Assembly (NCBI GenBank): GCA_023392185.1
Contig: JAEVZP010000250.1
Coordinates: 1 to 23,661 of the forward strand
DNA from: Bacteroidota bacterium
GTDB taxonomy: Bacteria > Bacteroidota > Bacteroidia > Chitinophagales > Chitinophagaceae
Direction: 5' to 3'
Length of the DNA stretch: 23,661 nucleotides
The position numbers and the translations under genes were made by a program. The notes beneath the pieces are model-generated. The model was not told the origin of the DNA, made no database searches, and saw only the letters and a list, made by a program, of their open reading frames with translations. Positions 15,295 to 21,200 of the stretch are shown here, one piece after another. Each line of letters begins with the position of its first letter. The stretch's first letter is position 1.

Positions 15295-15465
15295 TTATTT
15301 CGCGGCCAGAAAATCCTTTACCTTGTCTTTGTGAACGATTTGTTCTTTAAAGGTATAGGCGCCTGTTTTGGGCGAGCGGACCGCCTTGATCACCTTGGTC
15401 CAGTTTTTGGCTTCGGCAGCAAGTTTCGGGTCTTTTTTAATCGCGGTTTTAGCGGCTTTTGCCAT
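15295..15465 (-). CDS. DUF4295 family protein
   Basis: A 56-residue basic protein, MAKAAKTAIKKDPKL to DKVKDFLAAK, with the central motif WTKVIKAVRSPKTGAYTFKE. This matches DUF4295, a small Lys-rich family found beside rpmG in Bacteroidota. The role is uncharacterised; composition and constant linkage to ribosomal protein genes suggest ribosome association (inference). It lies 67 bases after rpmG and is last in the cluster, followed by a strong terminator. Confidence 0.9.
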   Translation of the reverse strand: MAKAAKTAIKKDPKLAAEAKNWTKVIKAVRSPKTGAYTFKEQIVHKDKVKDFLAAK

Positions 15466-15532
15466 GAGAAATGCGGATAAAAAATAGTGAGGTAATAGTG
15501 AAAAGACAAGGGTCTGTGGAAAAGGCCCCTGC

Positions 15533-15718
15533 TTACTTGATTTCTTTATGAACCGTATAACGCTTCATGATCGGGTTGTACTTTTTCAGTTCAATCCGCT
15601 CCGGCGTATTCTTTTTGTTCTTAACGGTGATATAGCGGCTGGTGCCGGGCAGCCCCGTAGTCTTATGCTCGGTGCATTCCAGAATCACCTGAACGCGGTT
15701 TCCTTTTTTTGCTGCCAT
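15533..15718 (-). CDS. rpmG: 50S ribosomal protein L33
   Basis: A 61-residue protein of the large ribosomal subunit. It opens MAAKKGNRVQVILECTEHK and ends MKRYTVHKEIK, with the L33 signature RYITVKNKKNTPERIELKKYNP in the middle (RYITVKNKKNTPERIELKK is residues 28-46). Only one cysteine is present, so this is the zinc-free (C-minus) form rather than the four-cysteine form. It lies 41 bases after rpmB in the same transcription unit. Confidence 0.97.
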   Translation of the reverse strand: MAAKKGNRVQVILECTEHKTTGLPGTSRYITVKNKKNTPERIELKKYNPIMKRYTVHKEIK

Positions 15719-15759
15719 GATGCTGTGCTGCTTTTACGGAAAATAAGGGGTGAGAAAAA

Positions 15760-15996
15760 TTAGATTTTATGACCTTCGGCGCGCAGTTTTTTCACCACGC
15801 TCATGAGGCCATTTTTAGAAATCGTACGAATTGCATCGGTAGACACCTTCATGGTAATAAAGCGATCTTCCTCAGCCAGGTAAAAACGCTTGGTCTGCAG
15901 GTTGGGCAGAAAACGTTTCTTGGCTTTCTTGTTCGAGAAAGAGACTTTATGACCCGTCATGGGTTTTTTACCGGTTACCAGACAGACGCGTGCCAT
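15760..15996 (-). CDS. rpmB: 50S ribosomal protein L28
   Basis: A 78-residue protein of the large ribosomal subunit. MARVCLVTGKKPMTGHKVSF is the typical L28 N-terminus, followed by KKRFLPNLQTKRFYL and a helical C-terminus ISKNGLMSVVKKLRAEGHKI. Only Cys5 remains of the zinc-ribbon cysteines, as in the zinc-independent form. It is the first gene of the rpmB-rpmG-DUF4295 cluster, behind two tandem promoter candidates. The ATG at 15994-15996 gives the family-standard N-terminus. Confidence 0.97.
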   Translation of the reverse strand: MARVCLVTGKKPMTGHKVSFSNKKAKKRFLPNLQTKRFYLAEEDRFITMKVSTDAIRTISKNGLMSVVKKLRAEGHKI

Positions 15997-16016
15997 GTTT
16001 TAGTTTTTAAGGAGTG

Positions 16017-16048
16017 CAAAGGTGGGACTTTTCCCCCAAATGGCCAAA
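16017..16048 (-). promoter_or_regulatory. proximal rpmB promoter
   Basis: On the minus strand: TTTG (complement of 16045-16048), 20-base spacer, CACCTTTG (complement of 16017-16024). This differs from TAnnTTTG at one position. The start would be near 16012, giving a leader of about 16 bases to rpmB. Confidence 0.6.
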
Positions 16049-16156
16049 TCTTTTTGCAGGAAAAAAGGATTACATAGAAGCCGAACGCTCCCGGATTGCA
16101 GCATCGGATAGCATAGACAGGATTCCGGAGCAAAAGCTCCGGGCCAGGCGGGAGCG

Positions 16157-16186
16157 CAAAGGTAGGCATTGAGGCGCAAGCTGCAA
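16157..16186 (-). promoter_or_regulatory. distal rpmB promoter
   Basis: On the minus strand: TTG (complement of 16184-16186), 19-base spacer, TACCTTTG (complement of 16157-16164), an exact consensus fit. The start would be near 16152, with a leader of about 155 bases before rpmB. Confidence 0.6.
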
Positions 16187-16343
16187 GGGGGCATCCGCAG
16201 CAAATTGTGGCCCGGGGTGCTTCCGTACCCTGCCCGAGGGCCCCTGATTTCCGGAAATGTAGGACGTTTTTCCGGAAAATCTCTGCCCTGCAAGGCTATC
16301 TGTTTTTCAGAGGATTGCTGCCGGCGAAAACCAGATTTTCTTT

Positions 16344-18014
16344 CTAGAACGGCGTATCGTCCGGCCCGTCAGTGCCGCCCTGCCGGGGCCGGAACCCGCC
16401 AAAAGGCGAACCGGGAAAGTGTCCGCCGCCGTCTTCTTCATCGTCAAAGTGGTGGTGGTTGGCCCGCGACTTAAACGTCTGCGCGCCGGGCTGGATGTGA
16501 AGCCGCGAGCCGTCGAAGCCGCTGTCGTCGGCCGGGCTGCCGCCACCGCGCATACCGGCAAACGGATTGCTGCCCGGCATGGCGCCCGAGTAGAAGCCGC
16601 TGCCGTCGTCGAGGTCCACAAACTTCTGGTATTCCTTAATGAAACGCACTTTCACCGTGTCGGTCTGGCCGCTCCGGTTTTTGGCGATATGGATGTGGGT
16701 TTCGCCTTCAATGGCCTGGCCCATCTCGTCGTTGTTGATGCCGTAGTATTCCGGGCGATACAGAAACATAACCATATCGGCATCCTGCTCGATCGCACCC
16801 GATTCCCGCAGGTCGCTCAGCTGCGGCACCTTGCTTTCTTTCCGGCTTTCCACACTCCGGTTCAACTGCGAAAGGGCGATAATCGGAATTTCCAGTTCTT
16901 TGGCCAGCGATTTGAGGTCGCGCGAGATTTTAGAGATTTCCTGTTCGCGGTTGCCGCCTTTGTTGATATCGGCCTGCATCAGCTGCAGGTAGTCGATGAT
17001 GATCATCTGAATATTGTGACGCTGCTTCAGGCGGCGGGCCTTGGCGCGCAGCTCAAAGATGTTGAGCGCCGCCTGATCGTCCAGAAAGATCGGCGCAGCC
17101 GAAAGGCGCGTCATGCGCTGGGTCATCTGCACAAATTCGTGCTCCTGCATCCGGCCTTTGGTAATGGCGTCCATGCTCACCTCGGTTTGTGCGGCCAGCA
17201 TCCGTTTCACCAGTTCGCCCGCGCCCATCTCCAGGGAGAAAAAGGCTACCGGATAGGGCTGATCCGAGTTCATGGCAGCGTTCATGGCCAGGTTGAGGCA
17301 AAAGGCTGTCTTACCCACCGCCGGGCGGGCGGCCACGATGATAAGCGCATTTTTCTGCCAGCCGGCCGTGAGGCGGTCGAGGGCGATAAAGCCGGTCGGC
17401 ACGCCGGTGACGTCCGACTGGTTATTTTTTGCAAATTCAATTTCCTTTACCGTCTCTACCAGCACGTCGGGCAGACTTTTAAAGTTTTTCCGCAGGTGCT
17501 TGTCGGTGATTTCATAGAGGCCGCTTTCTGCTTTGTCGAGCAGGTCGAAAACATCGGAACCTTCGTTGTAGGCTTCCCCGATAATATCGCCGGAAATCCG
17601 GATCAGCTCCCGCATCACATACTTCTCCATCACGATGCGCGCGTGGGCTTCTACGTGGGCTGAGGTGACCACGTTCATCGTCAGGCGGGTGAGATAATAA
17701 GCCCCGCCGATCGTCTCCAAATCGCCGCTTTTGCGCAGTTCTTCTGTCACGGTGAGCAGATCCACCGGCACGCTGGTATCAAAGAGCCGACGGATGGCCG
17801 CGTAGATTTTCTGGTGGGCTGTTTCATAAAAACATTCCGGACTTTGAATAATCTCCAACACCTGCGCGAGCTTGTCTTTTTCGAGCATCACAGCGCCGAG
17901 GACGGCTTCTTCCAGCTCCCGGGCCTGCGGCGTAATCCGCCCAAAAACCAGGTTGCCCAGATCGGGTTTGGGTCGGCGGGAAGCGCCCAGATTGTTGCGC
18001 AGGTTGGGTGTCAT
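16344..18014 (-). CDS. dnaB: replicative DNA helicase DnaB
   Basis: A 556-residue hexameric helicase that unwinds DNA ahead of the replication fork. The N-terminal DnaB domain starts near PQARELEEAVLGAVML (29-44); the RecA-like domain follows a linker ending near 200. Walker A is ARPAVGKTA (229-237), the catalytic Glu is in SLEMG (260-264), Walker B is IIIDYLQLM (338-346), and LSQLNR (381-386) plus SDLRESGAIEQDAD (400-413) complete the ATPase core. I chose the ATG at 18014 rather than the one 63 bases upstream, which adds an unrelated Arg/Pro-rich stretch. After about residue 470 the family core ends and an 85-residue Gly/Pro/Asp-rich tail follows, ending PDDTPF, unlike the short tail of E. 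coli DnaB. Confidence 0.96.
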   Translation of the reverse strand: MTPNLRNNLGASRRPKPDLGNLVFGRITPQARELEEAVLGAVMLEKDKLAQVLEIIQSPECFYETAHQKIYAAIRRLFDTSVPVDLLTVTEELRKSGDLETIGGAYYLTRLTMNVVTSAHVEAHARIVMEKYVMRELIRISGDIIGEAYNEGSDVFDLLDKAESGLYEITDKHLRKNFKSLPDVLVETVKEIEFAKNNQSDVTGVPTGFIALDRLTAGWQKNALIIVAARPAVGKTAFCLNLAMNAAMNSDQPYPVAFFSLEMGAGELVKRMLAAQTEVSMDAITKGRMQEHEFVQMTQRMTRLSAAPIFLDDQAALNIFELRAKARRLKQRHNIQMIIIDYLQLMQADINKGGNREQEISKISRDLKSLAKELEIPIIALSQLNRSVESRKESKVPQLSDLRESGAIEQDADMVMFLYRPEYYGINNDEMGQAIEGETHIHIAKNRSGQTDTVKVRFIKEYQKFVDLDDGSGFYSGAMPGSNPFAGMRGGGSPADDSGFDGSRLHIQPGAQTFKSRANHHHFDDEEDGGGHFPGSPFGGFRPRQGGTDGPDDTPF

Positions 18015-18194
18015 AGCAGGGTAGAAGAGAAGCGAAGAAGGCGGGTTTTTCCGGAAATGCAGTCTCTGAAAAGGCAAAAAACTGCGGGTTCGGCTCCCGA
18101 AATTAGCACCGGAAATTGAAAAACAAAATAGCTGCTTTTAGCTTATTTTCCGGCAAAATGCTTCCGGAAGGAAGGCCCTGACCGGCACGAAAAA

Positions 18195-18230
18195 CCCCCG
18201 AAATTCCGGAATTTTCCGGGATTTCGGGGG
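18195..18230 (-). terminator. strong terminator of the giant surface protein gene
   Basis: CCCCCGAAAT (18195-18204) pairs with ATTTCGGGGG (18221-18230), and the stem continues inward through TCCGG/CCGGG to about 15 pairs with a 6-base loop. On the minus strand it is followed by TTTTT. It lies 18 bases after the stop at 18248. A TTCCGGAA palindrome sits inside. Confidence 0.9.
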
Positions 18231-18247
18231 GGGTGAAAAAAGGCTAC

Positions 18248-21200
18248 TTACTTGTTGATTGTAACCTTCACAGGCTCATACTGCGCGTCTTCGCTGCTCA
18301 GCGAAACCATTACCATGGTTTGAGCCGGCAACTCGCCTTGCAGGTCCACCAAAACGGTGTTGCTGCCTATGGAAGCAGCTACCGGCTGCTGATGCAGCAC
18401 GCGGCCGGAGATGTCTGAAACGGTCAGTTGCAGCGTCCGCCCGGCTTCTGAAGCGAAGGTGACATTGAACGGTCCTTTGGCCGGGTTAGGCGAAACCGCC
18501 AGGGCCTTGGACTGCAGGGCGCGCAGGCTCGCAGATTTCTTTTTGGAGAAAGAAACATTTTCTACCGTCAGGCCCAGGCTTTGCTGTTTGCCGTTGGCCA
18601 GCAGGGTAAAGTCCAGTGTTTTGATATCTTTCGGATGGAACGGTGCTCCGATTTTATCGGACACAAAATCGTCAAAAGAAATCTCGTAGTCTTTGCCTTC
18701 CTGAACCAGCATTACGGCTGTTTTGTACTGCGCTTTCCAGGCGGTAATCGAGTCGCGCGTGAGGCGGATCTCCACCTTTCCGGAACCGGTCGCCCGGAAT
18801 TTAAGGGTGCGATAGGCCGTCAGGTCGAGCGGTTCGGTGCCCGGCAGCAGCGCTTTGTACAGGGTAATGTAATCGTTGCTGCTGGCCTTTAGAGCTACGT
18901 TGCGATACACCGGCAGTTCGTCGTCGGCATATACGCGGGCCGGATTATTGGCAGGCTCGTAGGTTTGGATGGAAGTGTATTGCTTGTCATAATCCAGTCC
19001 CCAGTTGCCATCGGCCAGATACACCTGATCCACCAGCGAATCGCCCAGATACAGCAATCCTTCATACTCATAGCCGTCTCCGATGGGCACCGCTACAACA
19101 GCTTCGCCATTGGCCTGATAGGTCACGGGCAGGATGCGGGTCTGCTGGCCGGCTACCTCGTTGGTGCGTTCTTCAAAAGAAACCGATCCCTGCACCCGGC
19201 CTGTGGTGTTGCGCAGGGTCAGCAGCAGGGTGTCTTTATGCCGGACGCCACGGGTGATATAGGCCGCCGGCAGGTTGTCGGCAGAAGGAACCACGGAAAG
19301 CGGCCGCACGGTGCTCAGTTTGTTCAAAATATCGCCGGCGAGCTTGTCGGCATCGGCAGGCGAAGCGGCCCATACCTGGAAGTTGTAAACTGTATCGTCT
19401 TTGGCGTAGCGGGAAATGACCCAGCCGGTTTGCAGGCGGTAGGTTGGGTCGCCGGCTTTCTTGCCGGCAGCAAAGGCAATGGCATATTCTACCAGCCCGT
19501 TGGCCTGTCGGATCGCGTAGCGGGAGAACGCATAGCCATTAACTGTGGCCGGTTCGATGCTCAGAATCGTTCCGCCTTTAAAGCGGTCGCAGATCGATTT
19601 AGTGTGGTTATAGGCACGGTCGTGCGTCTTGATGCCCAGCACAGATGCCTTGGTGATATTGCTGCGGGTATAATCCACTGAAAGAGCTTCCTGTGCAATA
19701 GTGAGTGCAGGCAGATCAGCCGGCGTCGAAATGCGCGGTATATCACCGCTCCGCAGGTTTTCCGGCATCATATCTGCCAGCTCCTGAACCGCAGCAGTGC
19801 CTTTAGATGCAACTGTCAGCTGCGCCGGCAGAAACAGCGGAGCTTCTTTCGAATCAAAAGCTTTGTTCAGATCCAGCTTCAACCGGTTGTAGTTGCGGCG
19901 CGTAACTAGTCCGCCCAGGCCTTCACTTTCCAGCCCGCCGCCATTTCCGGAACCAACACTGTCGCTCAGGACCACGATCTGCTGATAAGCAGTGTCGCGG
20001 CAGTTGTTGCCGTTGGTGACAATTTGCCGGACAGTGAAAGGACCGGCAGCGCTGTAGCTGTGGGTGGCGTTGGCCGTTGTGGCTGTAGCGCCGTCACCGA
20101 AAGTCCAGCTATACTGATACGAAGGCTGCGGGCTGCTCGTGGTGAAAGTAAATGCGTTCCCGGTGAGGGACTGTGCCGTGTCGGGCAGGGTTGTAAATCC
20201 GGCAGTGGCCGCCGGATAGACCGTTACCTGCATGGAAACGCTGTGGATGCCGCCAGGGCCGGTGCCGGTCAGGGTTACGGTGTAGGTTCCTGCTGCGGCA
20301 TACGAGTGGTAGGCTTGCGAAACGTTATCTACAAAAGCGCCGTCGCCAAATTCCCAATGGAGGGCAATCGGGCCGGATCCGGTGGTGGTATTGGTGAAAT
20401 GAAACAGATTGCCGGTAACACACTGCGCCGGATCATCAATGGTAAAAGACGCTTGCGTAGGCGTCGGTTGCACGGTTACCGTTTGCAGCGCGCTGTCTTT
20501 ACAACCGTTGGCGGTGGTAACTATTTGCTTAATAGTATAAATGCCCTGTGCGCTGTAAGACTTTCCGGTTACGTCTGCCGTAGCCGCTGTGGTGCCATCC
20601 CCCAAGTCCCAGAAGTAGCTATTTCCGGAAACCGGAGTGGTGGTCGTGAAGTCAAAGCTGTTGCCAGCCAGCGGTTGGGAAGCATTGTTAACCGTAAAAC
20701 CTGCTGTTGCAGCCGGATAAACAGTTACCGACTGGGTAGCGCTGTCTTTAGAGCCGTTATTATCGGTTACTACCAGCTTCACTGTATAAGAACCGGCAGT
20801 GGTGTAAACTTTGGTTGGATTGGCAGCCGTTGCCGAGGTTCCGTCGCCGAAGCTCCACTGATAACTCAACGGAGCCGCGCCGGTAGCCGTGCTGCTAAAT
20901 ACAAAGGAATTTCCGGAAAGGCATTGCGCCGGTTGATTGATTGTAAACGAAGCGCTTGCCGGATTCGGGGTAACGGTTACCGTCTGCGTGGTGCTGTCTT
21001 TGCAACCGGGTGCCGAAGTAATCACCAATTTTACGGTATAAGTACCGGCAGCGGTATAGGATTTTCCGGAAATAGAAGCTGCTGTAGAATTCGTTCCATC
21101 GCCCAGATCCCAGCTATAGCTGTTACCCGCAGTGTTGTTGGCCGGGGTAAAATTGAAGCTGTTTCCGGAAAGGGGCTGGCTGGCAGTGTTCACCGCAAAA

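Larger units (their letters stand above)
15997..16343. other. 347-base gap between rpmB and dnaB, no gene
   Basis: Holds the two tandem minus-strand promoters for rpmB and, nearer dnaB, two exact palindromes TTTCCGGAAA 21 bases apart (16248-16257 and 16269-16278), each extended to a 12-base perfect palindrome. I find no classical terminator for dnaB here and no credible ORF. Confidence 0.6.

Noticed and set aside
16419..17663. 414-codon plus-strand ORF
   Set aside because: Antisense to dnaB, whose Walker motifs are intact; long open frame is due to high GC.
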